From NCBI GenBank assembly GCA_944990035.1, contig CALYLX010000097.1, forward strand, positions 62,001 through 126,000: a stretch of 64,000 bases of DNA. Reading direction: 5' to 3'. Shown here piece after piece: positions 31,101-41,505 of the stretch. Below the pieces are notes generated by a model. That model was not told the origin of the DNA, ran no database searches, and saw nothing but the letters and a program-made list of their open reading frames with translations. The first letter of the stretch is position 1. Every line of letters begins with the position of its first letter. This stretch comes from Clitopilus passeckerianus (taxonomy: Eukaryota > Basidiomycota > Agaricomycetes > Agaricales > Entolomataceae). The position numbers and the translations under genes are program-made.

Positions 31101-31878
31101 CTGTGTGTGGTGTCTGGTTGCTGGATGGTGTGTTACCACCGTCTGTCGTATTGTGGTAGTTGGCCTGATTGGCCCGTACACAAGGTAATCCTTTGTGTGT
31201 TCCTGCGTAAGTGGGGTTCCTCCTTGGTGAATATTCCGACTGCCGGTTCGTTCTGGCAGTATGCGATGAGAAAATCTTCATTGATCTCTTCTCCGTCTTC
31301 GACTATTCGGAAATAGTCGCTAAGTCCTTCTGATTTTCCGGGATTCTCTTCGAACAATCAGGTGCTGGGGTAGGTGGCGTGTTTTCCTCTAGTAGTTGTT
31401 CTCGGATGGCTCTCATCCGCTTGATGTCTACTGCTCGCATCAATGTTTGCGACAGTCGTTGGGTAATGCGTGATTCGTCGATTTCGAGTGTGCCGTCGCT
31501 CCACGATATGATTGGATCTACCCGTTTTAGCCAGGGTAATCCAAAAATCAGGTGGTCTTTCCCGAGTCCAGTGACAAAACATCTTTCCTTGATGATGGCT
31601 GTCCCTATCTTGGCAATAACCCAGGTAAAGTGGGTAATAGTTCCTTGTTTGTTCAGGGTGCCATCAACGTTTCGTGCTGTAATCGGTTGTCGGAGTGGGA
31701 GTAGTGGGAGGTGATGTGTCTTGGCGAAGACGGAGTCGATAAATGACCCTTGCGCTCCAGAGTCAATGAGAGCTTTTGTGCCGGCGATTGTTGTATTTCC
31801 ATCTAGGGGTCTTGTAGAGAGATTGGGATACGCATAGATTCAGCATAAAAATCAGTAGCTACAAGTACACTGGAAATA
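28105..31878 (-). pseudogene. pol: G2 Pol: protease, RT, RNase H, integrase, chromodomain
   Basis: Same domains as G1, with a protease-RT linker containing [15 protein letters not shown] that G1 has lost. Two frame breaks: near 31200-31230 in that linker, and at a four-C run (29061-29064; five in G1) inside the integrase after [10 protein letters not shown]. The chromodomain region (28105-28280) is intact. Integrase C-terminal and chromodomain are open from 28917 to 28105. Confidence 0.9.
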
Positions 31879-32852
31879 TCAATCGGGCGAGGAAGTACTG
31901 ACGTCGGCTTTGCAGTCTTCCTCTTTAAAACCCTCAGCCTCTGCTTCAGTGTAGAATTCAGCGGCTTCTTCTTGGGGCATGTCAGCTAGGACTGCTCTGA
32001 CATATTTGATCAACTCGGCTCCCTTCTCAGGTTTCTTGTGGAATCGGCTGTCGTTGTTGCTAGGGTAGGTTCTTCCAAAATTCTTCCTTTGAAGACATTG
32101 TTGGATCGTGTGACCTTTCTTGGAGCAATAGTAGCACAAGTTGTTCTTCTTGTGATGTTCTCTTTCCTCCTGGGTGAGGCGGCGTTTGGGTGGATCAGTG
32201 GTGAAACGATCAACATCCATAGCCATTGGGTCTCGGGCTCCAGTAGGTGTTTTGTAAGCACCTTTGACCATATCAGATGTCTTGATGATACGGGTATGTC
32301 CCATGATTGTCTTGGCACGTCGCCAGTTGTTGTCAAACTGGACGGCTTTCTTGACCCAATCGTCGAATGTGGTAGGAGGGAATCGGAAAAGAGAATTTTC
32401 TCTCGGAGTTTGGGGGTAAGTCCTTCCATGAAGATCTCAATCTTTGCAGTGTCACCGCTGAGATCAGTTCGTGCAAGAATATTCTTGAAGACGGTGACAA
32501 ATTCGTCAGCTGTCCCATCCTGTCGTAAGGCTTTGAGTTGGAGGAGTGCGGCAGCTTTGTCGTCGGTAGGGGAAAAGGCTTCTTTGAATTGGTTGATAAA
32601 TTCAGCGTAGGTGGCTTTCCTTTCAGCTGCTGAATATTTATCGTGAAATTCTAATCCCCATGCTGCTGCAGTTCCTTCTTTGAGGAAGGATAGGGCGATG
32701 CGAATCTTCTTGTCATCTTCGAGTTGGTTGAGGTTGTTTAGGATGAGGTAGTCTTCAAGTTCCTGAATGAACTTTCTGGTCTTGGATCGGTCTCCGGAGA
32801 ACGTTTGGGGTTTGGCTCCAATGTCCTTCTTGTTGTTGTTGTCTTGTGACAT
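31879..32852 (-). pseudogene. gag: G2 Gag
   Basis: First ATG in frame at 32852-32850. Nearly identical to G1 Gag but a G-run on the plus strand at 32378-32380 is one base short and shifts the frame in the capsid C-terminal part. After the zinc knuckle it reads ...EGFKEEDCKADVSTSSPD and stops at TGA 31879-31881, showing the unslipped gag terminus and the +1 relation to pol. The frame is open upstream of the first ATG as in G1. Confidence 0.85.
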
Positions 32853-33437
32853 TTCGTAGTCGAAATCGAAGTCGGTCTCTGGTTCAATTGTTTCTGCACT
32901 GGGGCGCTCCTCTGGCTCAGCTGTGGGGCTCTCCTCTAGCTGTTGTTGTACTTGGTGTTCTTCTTCTTCCTCTTCGGGCAAGACAGAAGCGCTGGTAGAC
33001 GGGACTAGTGATGGGTTCCTGGATATTGCTGTGGGTAATGGTGCGAAGCGTCGCTGTTCCTCCTCGTCTACTTCAATGTCGTGTTCTCGTTGAGCTCGGA
33101 CAATAGCAGGGGTCTTATGAGGTCGTTCAGGGGTAGGGAAGTCTAGAGCGTGGAAGTGTCTGTTTTCAACGGCAACGGTGGTGAATGTGAATTTGCCAAG
33201 GGAGAGAGAGGCGTAGCACCAGCGGTTATTGTTGTGATTAAAACCGCAGTAGCTTCCGTTGGTGAACTTGTAGACGTTGTTGGTTCCTTCTACTAGAGTG
33301 GTATTTCGTGGCGGGTGGTCTGCCCTGTGTACGACCGTGGTGACTGAGTGGTAGCCGCAACGGCAATCGGCCTGTTGCGTGCTTCTGCTGTGTTGTCGTG
33401 GGGTGGGCCTGCGCTAACAATGAGCGGGCCTTCTGAA

Positions 33438-33448
33438 CAGCTTGACCT
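33438..33448 (-). other. G2 primer binding site, self-priming type
   Basis: On the minus strand AGGTCAAGCTG follows the 5' LTR end by two bases, identical to G1. Confidence 0.65.
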
Positions 33449-33450
33449 TT

Positions 33451-33915
33451 TGTTAAGGCAGAGCCTAACAACTTAGGTAATACTGTTTACGCTCGATGTC
33501 TTTGATAAACAAAGACAGAGATTTGTCAGCAGCTGCGGCTGTACTGACGACCTGGTGAGATTGACGAAGCAAGGGACTTAAAGGCGAAATAGAGAACTAA
33601 GCAGTTAGGTAGATTGCCTAGGTCAAGCTGAGGAGCCTTGACCAAATGGTACAGGTTTATATACCTATCTAGTAGTTCTAAATATAGCACATGCGCAGCA
33701 TGCTGAGTAAGTAATGAGTCATGCGCAGCATGATGAGTAAGTACATGAGTCAGAAAGAGTCAGATAAGGTATAAGTCTCTCACGATCGTGAGAGATGCGG
33801 AGTAAGCATGGAAAAAGATGAAAAATGCGCAGTGATGCGCAGCATATGTGAGTAATCGTGCATAGGTAAGCGGGCCGGGGTATGTAAGGAGAAACATGTA
33901 AGCAAAATCATAACA
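33451..33915 (-). repeat. G2 5' LTR
   Basis: 465 bp; followed on the plus strand by GGAC, the target duplication. Confidence 0.95.
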
Positions 33916-33918
33916 GGA

Positions 33919-33990
33919 CCATCCCCTGGTCCTTGAGGGTGTAAAAGCGAAGGACTTCGAGGAACTACTCGATATGATGTATCCTGAGTA
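33919..33990 (+). pseudogene. BTB/POZ-domain gene fragment
   Basis: The frame reads DHPLVLEGVKAKDFEELLDMMYPE then a stop-rich stretch. The pattern HPLxLEGVxAKDFExLLxxxYP is the central part of basidiomycete BTB proteins. Only about 24 residues remain. It directly abuts the G2 insertion site, so the fusion to the TUP1 relic predates G2. Confidence 0.55.
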
Positions 33991-34046
33991 GGTCAAGCAT
34001 CTAGTCTCTTAACGACCGCCTTTCTAATCATAGCTTCACCTGTAAG

Positions 34047-34445
34047 GACGACTTATGTACTTCCAGAAGACCCGGCGCGTGGCGAGTTCATCCCCGTCAT
34101 CACGTCCGAACAAGAGAGGACGACCGAGGCCGATATTGACCAGTATACTGCTTGCACCGAACTCTCTCAAAGGTGGTTCTTTCATCGGATACATGCTGAA
34201 TCACTTAAACACCTGGAGAGATACGATCTGAGCCCAGTGAAAGGCGAGGGGATCCCTCGAACTTTGATATTGACCTCATCATGAATCCCGAGCGTGGTCA
34301 CACGGAACAAGTAATCAGTCGGAAGGCAGGCGGAGAGTTACCAGTCGACAATGCTCATTTTACAGGCATCGAGGAGATCTTCCAAGACGAGCTGAAATCG
34401 GCGGATAGCACGAATTCTGCTTTTTATGCCAGTCTCGGGGACTAA
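34047..34445 (+). pseudogene. Unknown protein-coding relic
   Basis: After a splice-acceptor-like TGTAAG at 34046, the frame reads TYVLPEDPARGEFIPVITSE... and RWFFHRIHAESLKHLERYDL, then slips near 34255-34262 into FDIDLIMNPERGHTEQVISR... ending at TAA 34443-34445. Composition is protein-like in both pieces. I do not recognise the family. It follows the BTB fragment on the same strand and might belong to the same former gene. Confidence 0.4.
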
Positions 34446-34574
34446 AAGGACCAAAAAGGCCGCTTCTAGGAGTGTTCACTTACATGTATCGAACAACTAC
34501 TCACCCCGTTGCTCTTCTGACCCAATATCAGGCATCTTATTACGGCCATCTATATTTCGTATGTTGTAACACTT

Positions 34575-35530
34575 TCAGTCAACCTCAGTATCTAGCCTAC
34601 CTGTAAGTGCATGATACAAAATATCCTGGGATCCCCCATCCGTCGCTAGAGATTGAGTCATCTCCAAATCCCGGTAAACACCTTCGATGTATTCCGCTAC
34701 GCCCGACAGGTGCATAACTTTGGTACATGCTGCGTGAATAGCGAGATAGCGAGTGTCTGGAAGAGGATATCGGTCCGGGTCTGGCGTAGTGAAATAAACT
34801 TGAGTTGGCAATTCCTCCAGATAGTCGGGGTGCCTAGCATCCACACGACAGCAGTGTTCAGGATATTAATCAAAGCCAGATAGGTAAAGTCGAAAGAAGG
34901 TCGTAATACATGTACGTTTGGGCCCTTATCAAGCCGGATCTCTAATTGACTAAACTATTCATGAATCTCAGAACTAAGGGCTAAGATATTTCTCAGGTTG
35001 TGCGTGTTTCCTGTTAGTTCATCGATGCTTTCAACCCCTCCGAAACGCTCCAACACGGCACGGACAGAAGCCGCGTGATTGTGATTGTGCTAATCTTCGA
35101 TTGGTCCACCGACAATGACGTCGAAGACAATTGCGGGGTGTGGACTTCCAACCCCTCCCCGTTTCCGCATTAAATAGCTTTCCATATGTGTGTAGCATGA
35201 GTTACAGTCCACGGCACACCTGGCACCTTAGTGGCGAGTCCAGAGATGATGGAGAACAAATCTTCTTTCCCCGATATTTGTCTGACCCTTTTTCGCGAGA
35301 GCTAATGGAACCGTTACTATGACTGTGCTTACCCTGAGTTTAGAGGTCCGTAACTCACGACAGCGAATGAGATTATTCTTGTAGTATTCTGCCAGAACCT
35401 GGAAATCCTTGTCTGTCTTGCACTGCATACCTCAGAACCAAGTATTCGAGGTCCCTCTTCACAAGGCGCATGTATTATCATGTAGCCGAGAAATCTGGCA
35501 CATAAGTCATTTCTCATCTTCTCCCTGGTC
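34575..35530 (-). pseudogene. HNH-endonuclease-type basidiomycete gene, broken
   Basis: Read in reverse the fragments align in order to a family common in Agaricomycetes: ARFLGYMIIHAPCEEG, then CKTDKDFQVLAEYYKNNLIRC, then AVLERFGGVESIDELTGN..HNLRNILALSSEIHE (the part around the HNH His/Asn), then a stop, and finally DPDRYPLPDTRYLAIHAACTKVMHLSG near 34640-34770. The frame changes between the first two pieces (near 35425) and a TAG replaces a codon after SSEIHE. Function is inferred only from family resemblance. Confidence 0.65.
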
Positions 35531-36045
35531 TCGCCTCCGTCCTTGCTCCGTCCACTTCTGTAGAAGCAGCCCAGACTTCTCTTTTCAGCGACATATACTT
35601 TTCATCATAACCCTGTACTTATCTAAAGCTGACCAGGATTCCATGCAACCGTATTCTTTGCCTTTCTGGCTTTCTTGCTTCTCATCAATGTTACCTCGAT
35701 GATTCACTATCAAGGAAGCGTTGTATGAAGCTGATATTTGGCCTCGTGTCTCCTTCTACTCGCGTTTTCTTCGAGAGGGCTCTATGAGGCTTCAGTGGTT
35801 GGGCATCTCTTTACTGCGATGCCCGAGTGTGGATTCTGTCCCTTGGTTCTGATCCGTGACCCAAGCAACCCTTCTCTTCTTAGCTATTCTGACCCAACGA
35901 TCTGTTAACGTCGGTATACCTGTCAGCTGCCCGCATTCTGGGGTGCCTCTCTGGTTGGGACGGTCTGGGCATCCTTCGAGATGTTAGACGACGGTCCTGA
36001 TGGTCCGTTTGGTGGCTACGTCTCTATTGAATTTCGTAGTATTCT
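35531..36045. other. No gene seen
   Basis: Short ORFs only; no family signature. Confidence 0.4.
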
Positions 36046-36245
36046 TTGACCGTACAATTGTCGGCCTTTCTTTATCTTATCAGTTTCCTTTTCGGGACGT
36101 GTTCTCCTCGTCCATGCGTTATACTTCTCGTATATCATATTCACGGTACTTTCAGTACCTTTACACACTTTACATATAGCAACGAATATTCTTTCTTATT
36201 GTCTATGATATTTCGCTTATATTCTTATCATTTACCTTAGCTACA
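36046..36245 (+). repeat. Diverged dispersed repeat, copy 2
   Basis: Same orientation as 1735-1945 and roughly three quarters identical by eye. Confidence 0.55.
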
Positions 36246-36960
36246 GAACTACAGTATAAAAGATATGTATTCATGTAGCGTCAAATTCATTCTGTTCAAT
36301 TTATATTTCACTAGTCTCCGTTCTCGACTTGTCATGTATCAAACACTCACTTGTGACCACCAAGATCCCTTCCATATGAGCTGTCAAGGAACTGGACGGC
36401 CAGCGGGATTAGCTATCTCGCTGCCACATGATGCACGTCAGAGGATATCAGCCTGTGTAAAGCCGCTGCACGCCCTGCTTGTCAATGGTTGTTGTTCGAG
36501 ATCTTAGAAGTTGGCAAACATCCTAGAACGACCATTACATCGCAGCGCTGTGACAACTTCGAGCACACACCTCACCCTCCTCGATGGCGATGCTCAAGCG
36601 GTATTCTCACATATCCTTGATTTCCGATACCTTGTGAATCTTCGACAGGAGGAATGGGACCTCATGATACCAAGCCCAAGAACTTGATTAGGCGGCAGGC
36701 CTTCTATCCCCTCTACGTTCCTTACCCTCAATCCTCTCCAAAGCCCCCGTTCGCGACGTTTTAGAGGACAGCTGATAGGCTTGCTACCCTCTAAGTCTTC
36801 ACTCGCCATGCCGTAAAGCATACGTTAGTGTGGGGACATGTGGAGATCTCATCACATACAGTTAGTCTATTTAAAGCCTCACAAAATGTCGTATCCTCCT
36901 CAGCAACTGCTAACATCCCACTTGCAAACCTTTCACAAATCTTGAACTGCCCTTGAAAAT
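36246..36960. other. Upstream region of the lectin gene
   Basis: No coding sequence recognised. A TATTTAAA-type element near 36867 lies about 90 bp before the lectin ATG and could be its TATA box. Confidence 0.35.
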
Positions 36961-37510
36961 ATGTCTCGACCCCCACCAGGAGACTACTACATCATCAACA
37001 GGGTCCTTGACTCCGCTGGCGAGAAGCTCGCTTTATCCTCCAATGGGCAGGACAAAGACGTCACCGTCACTCCTCTCGCTAACTCTCCTAACCAAATCGT
37101 AAGTCTCGCCACTGTCCCCTATGCCAGCGGGTAGAACTATGCTAACTTGTTGCCCATTTCTCACTTATAATGCACAGTGGACCATCCAGAACTACAATTC
37201 CACCACGATGTCGGTCTCTCCCCAGAACACCACGAACTTGCAGATTGGTATGGGTTCGGGTGTGATCAAGGTCCTCTCTGCCGGGGGATATGTTTGGACC
37301 ATCAAGAGCACTGATAGTGGGTATACGTACGTGACCAACCACTATTTTTGGTCGGAAACTGTGTACTGATAAGGCTTCGGTTGTAGCATCCAAGACGGCG
37401 GCGTTACTGTTTACTGGGGTCTTGACAAGGCAGTTATCGGGGAAGATGTTAACTTTGGAGCTGGGACGAGTGCAGACAGGCAGCGCTGGGTGTTCGTTCC
37501 CGCGAAGTAA
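36961..37510 (+). CDS. CCL2-like R-type (beta-trefoil) fungal lectin
   Basis: Three exons (36961-37098, 37178-37326, 37387-37510) with introns of 79 and 60 nt join in frame to a 136-aa protein without signal peptide. The pattern PGDYYIINRVL, GEKLALSS, VTVTPL, GYVWTIK, GYTIQDGG and the closing RWVFVPAK match Coprinopsis CCL2 along its whole length. CCL2 is a cytoplasmic fruiting-body lectin that binds fucosylated N-glycan cores and is a fungal defence protein against nematodes (established for that protein). Binding by this one is inferred. All three introns/exons obey GT-AG, and the gene looks intact. Confidence 0.87.
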
Positions 37511-38152
37511 GCGTATAGGATGATCTGCTCGACTGTGAATGTATACGGGAATTAGTACGACAGTGCTTTGTATAAGTTGGAATCGCCGTTTGGATTCATG
37601 ATCATTTGAGAACCGGGAGAAAATGCCATGGGCCAGGCTGCATTTCGACGAAGACTAAAATATGAGGCTCCCTATACCTATACCCTTCTAAACCGTCCAG
37701 CGGGCAGCAAGAACAAGAAGAAATGGCCACCGGGCCTAAATATGGACGGCCCGCTGCCGACTCTGCCGCAGGCCATCAGAGGCTTGTCAAGTTTGCACTC
37801 AAACAAAGGCTACTTGTTTTCTCCCCTTACAATTGCTCTCTTCAGCGTCCGCGATCGGGATGTCTTCGTCCTTCTATCATACTTACTCCGGGCAATGACA
37901 TGGTCATCAACGCCAACATATCCATATTTACTGAGTGCTGGCCGACTACGGAGACTTCTTAATGAGCCCCTTGATCAAGGGCAACGAGTCATAGTGGCGT
38001 CTTAATTCGCTCTGCTTCTTTTAGTACCCTCTGAGCTCTGGTGGAACTGTCTGCTTTCTACCTACTTCCAAGTTGGCTAATTTGACATTGAGGTGAGCTT
38101 TTGTACGGTTTCGGACCTGTTGGAGTAGTATTGAACTGTAACAGTGCTACAG
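37511..38152. other. No gene assigned
   Basis: Two overlapping ORFs at 37628-38005 (125 aa) and 37723-37962 (79 aa) lack a recognisable family; I cannot say whether either is real. Confidence 0.3.
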
Positions 38153-39415
38153 ATGCTTCATCCCAACGATTTTACACACACTCCCGAAGCCGATGAAAAG
38201 CGGCAGAGACATGCTCAACGCAACTATTTATCCCAATCATTTCCCCATGCCCCAGCTCCAATCTCCTCGAAGTTCTTCACACCTCCCGCTGCCACATCAA
38301 CCATCCATAACCTCCCATTCGACATTCTCAGTCTCATCCTCGAGCTAGTTATCTCCCTCGACCAAACCGAACAGCAGGAGGCAAACTTGGAGAAGCTGCA
38401 CGACAAATAGCTGGAGCAGTTTGCTGGATGTTCCTACGAGGCTGGGGAGGAGTTTGATACGGAACGACTGCTACACAAGCCGTGTGCAACACCATACCGC
38501 CTCGGAAGAGTGTGTCGAACATGGCGCGCCACCACCCTCCTTCTTCCGTCAATGTGGAGTCGAGTCGTATATACCCCGGCGACTCACGATGACACCCGTC
38601 GCGGCGTGGTTTCGCATCTTCGACGAGTGTTGATGAGGTCTAGAGGTGCAAAGCTGGGTGTGATTATCTGGCTGCCTCGACCTCGGGATTGTGGTCACTC
38701 GCAGTGGCAGGATAGGAAGCTACTCGACGACTTGATTGATACCTCCCCCCGGTGGAGGTCCCTACGAATCTACGTCGCTCCTTCCTGCGAGTCGGACCTT
38801 TTCACTGGATCCAACAACCCCTTGGCACGTATAGCTGGGTGTTTGCCACGACTGCAATCCTTGGCTGTAGCTTGTGACGACACAAACATTCCTCTTCATA
38901 AACCGATCACGTTATTCGCCGACGCACCGTCCCTCAGGAGAGTCGAGATGAGCGGGGTTGGGAGGAAGGCGATGGTGCTGCTGTGGGGTAAGGTGAACGC
39001 TTTGACGACGAGGTGTCACTTGTTCAAGGACACGCTTGAACTAGTGAGGTCTTGTGAGAGTCTGGAGAGGTGGAGGTGGGAGCCGATTGGGGATGTTAGT
39101 GCGCATGTCCGGAAAGGTGGAGGAGGGGCAGGATTCTGTGGTTATCCTACAGCATCTTCGTCGGCGCCGAAAACTGAGCTTGCTAATCTACGAGAGCTGG
39201 AGCTTGACATCGCGGGTTGGACGCCAGGTGGAACGGACGTACCAGCTCTTTTGGAAAGTTTTGGGTCTCCGAAGCTGGAGAGGTTTAGGCTGCGCGCCGA
39301 GGGGGAAGAAATAAGAGAGTGTGGCGTGACATTGGCTTGTATTAAGGAGTCAGAGAGGCACTGGAGGCTTTGGGTAGGAGTCGAAAATGTGAGCTTGGGG
39401 AGGGGTCAGGAATGA
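38153..39415 (+). pseudogene. F-box protein with one in-frame stop
   Basis: The first in-frame ATG is at 38153. An F-box motif (IHNLPFDILSLILELVISL) is followed by TAG at 38408-38410, then the same frame continues without break for over 1 kb: TPYRLGRVCRTWRATTLLLPSMWSRV is the usual region after an F-box in basidiomycete proteins, followed by leucine-rich segments (LPRLQSLAVACDD, APSLRRVEMSG, LANLRELELDIAG, SPKLERFRLRAEG). TAG most simply arises from CAG (Gln). An intron removing it would need a poor donor (GTTATC), so I favour a nonsense mutation. F-box proteins select substrates for SCF ubiquitin ligases. Confidence 0.75.
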
Positions 39416-39516
39416 CTGGTGACCTTTGAACTGTAGCAGAGCATGTATATATGTACATATATTCACTTCACTCGCTAATTGCTACTTTACAAAGCTGCTC
39501 GTCGTCACATGCAAAA

Positions 39517-39846
39517 ATGACTGATTACCGTGGCCCTTCAGAAGGGGTTGTGTACCAGACGATGATGAATGATTCAGTTATTTACGAAGACATTGCTGTT
39601 ACTACGCCGGTGAGCCTAAGCCCATTCCTTCTCTCTCTCCTCTTTCGACGGCTAGTAGTCCGAACACTTACTCAAAGGTTCCCCTCTTGATTTTATTGTA
39701 AGCAGGGCAGCCACTCTCCAAATCTTCCATTCTGTAAAAGACTGCCCAAGTCAATCGGGGGTTCAGAAAGAATGGTCCTGATTTCATATCTGCAGAAGCA
39801 GAGCGAAAGCGCACACAGTCAAGAGGAGAATGGAAGTACTACTTAA
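39517..39846 (+). CDS. Possible small two-exon gene, unknown
   Basis: ATG at 39517 opens 31 codons (MTDYRGPSEGVVYQ...), then a GTGAGC donor at 39610 and an AGCAG acceptor at 39705 join in frame to 46 more codons ending TAA at 39844-39846, giving 77 aa. No family recognised, no signal peptide. Support is only the in-frame splice. Confidence 0.3.
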
Positions 39847-39892
39847 ATACAACCTCTCCGCAGCGGCATTTCTGTCGGGATAATATTTGTTT

Positions 39893-40730
39893 TTAATAAG
39901 TCGCCCCAGTCATCCCGGAAAACATAGTAAACACGCACCCTTTATCTCCTCCTCCCCCACCACCACTCCTCGGAGGCGGCGCATCCGGCCCATTAACAAC
40001 CGCATAATCAAACCACAAAAACCCCTTCGAGCCCGACTCTTCATGGTCGAACACTGTCACCTTCATCGTATGATTCGCCATTGGCAGATCCTGGACGTCG
40101 TAGAATGTGTAGTTGTAGGTGGTGTTGCCGATCATGTCGCTGCCGGAGTCGAAGGCTTTGAAGATGGGGGCTTGGGCGTCGAGGACGTAGGAGGCGTTGT
40201 GCGTCCATGTGCGGAGGCCGTAGAGGGTTATGCCGGTGCCTGTGAGTGGGGGCGGAAGTGGGTAAGTGTAAGTGGGTGTGAGGTAAGGAGAAGGGAGGAG
40301 TGAGGAGGTTACGAACCATAGAATGGGATGAAGAGAGATGATTGGGCATTAATCCACCCCGAGTCAGTCGCTGTGAAGCAAATATCGATCGTCACTTTCC
40401 CCAGCCAGTTGGTTCAAAACGAAAGGGAAAAATTACAGCTTCTGTTAGACGTTCGAGATTCAGTAATTCGGCTTCACCGGTGGCAAATGTAACTTTGTCG
40501 GTGGACAGGGATGGGGCTTACATTGTCTGATTATAAAACTTGGTCGCGTTCAGGTAACTCCAAGGATCGGAGGGGCTGTAGTGTTGCCAGAGGTCGGAGT
40601 GTTTCGTTCCGGGACCACCGACGACGTAGGTTATGGCGGTTTTGTTGCTGTCGTCGATTATGTAGACTGCGCGCACCAGCGAAGCGTATAAGAGCCAGAG
40701 AGCCGGGAGGGAGAGGAAGTGGGCCTTCAT
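39893..40730 (-). CDS. Secreted protein of unknown function
   Basis: Begins MKAHFLSLPALWLLYASLVRA, a good signal peptide. Exons: 40730-40522, 40370-40317 and 40239-39893. The second and third join in frame (LFIPFY-GTGITLYGLRTWTHN). Many N-glycosylation sequons (NKT, NAT, NQT, NAS, NTT) support secretion. The region with IDD near the start and ITLYGLRT resembles the beta-sandwich found in many basidiomycete secreted and membrane-anchored proteins of unknown function. The C-terminus is Gly-rich. The first donor (GTAAGC at 40521) and the acceptor at 40371 leave a frame mismatch of one base, so either the exact splice is different or the gene is damaged there. Confidence 0.6.
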
Positions 40731-41505
40731 GGCGAGGGTATAGGTGGAAGAGAGACACAGGAAGGCATCCTGGCAACCAATTTGAAGTTCCTTCAGGGGA
40801 GGATGATAATATCAGTCGCCAAATTGTGTCATGAGAGTCTAAGGACCGTACCTGGCCGAAGATGAGTATCAACCACTCGGAGCCTGCGAGTCGAAGAGGG
40901 AAGCCATATTGAACCCAAACTAAGGTTGGCGGAGGACACCACCCTCCCAAGAATGAACCTCCAAAGGCTGAAAGCAAAGTAGAGGATCGCAGATGGCGAA
41001 GGACAGCAAAGATAGAAATGAGTCAAAGAGCCAAAGGTGTTCGTTTTATCGTTTTGATGACTTCTTTGTCAATGCAAAGGTTAAAACTATAAAAGAGGCA
41101 AGGGTGGATATTGAGTGGGCCGGACGTTGGGCTTTGGGAGCTGGAGAGAGTTAGGCTTAGATTGTTGTAGTAAGGAGCCGCAGCTGAGCGCTGAGAGCTG
41201 AGAAGGCGGTCTGGGTGAAGGCTTTGGCAAGGAGGCGAGTCCGGGCGACATTCAAGGTACGCCAAGACAGGTAAATAGAAATACTCAGTCCGTTAGATTC
41301 AGACTTGGAAGTTGGTTCTTTCTGCACTGGTGCGTGCACTACCATTATCATATTATCATGAACCACCACGGTTCCGAGTCTCTATCCTCCTCTCCTCTCC
41401 TCCCCTACTCCAACCCAAATCTAATCACCTATAACTAACCATATCGACTCCCATCCCCCTTGCCTGAGCCCCTTGCCCTTGTCTTCAAAGCTCCACATCC
41501 ACATC
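40731..41505. other. Intergenic between secreted-protein gene and ribokinase
   Basis: Promoter side of the secreted-protein gene and 3' side of ribokinase; C/T-rich runs near 41380-41460. No gene seen. Confidence 0.4.

Larger units (their letters stand above)
26706..33915 (-). mobile_element. Gypsy/Ty3 chromovirus G2 (reverse orientation)
   Basis: 7.2-kb element with two 465-bp LTRs that differ at one position I could find (27132 region: A versus G), flanked by 4-bp GGAC. Same gene order as G1: gag, pol with chromodomain, ORF3. It retains CGA codons where G1 has stops and retains about 290 bp of pol lost in G1, but has its own one-base frameshifts in gag, pol and ORF3. Near-identical LTRs imply a young insertion. 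Confidence 0.93.
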
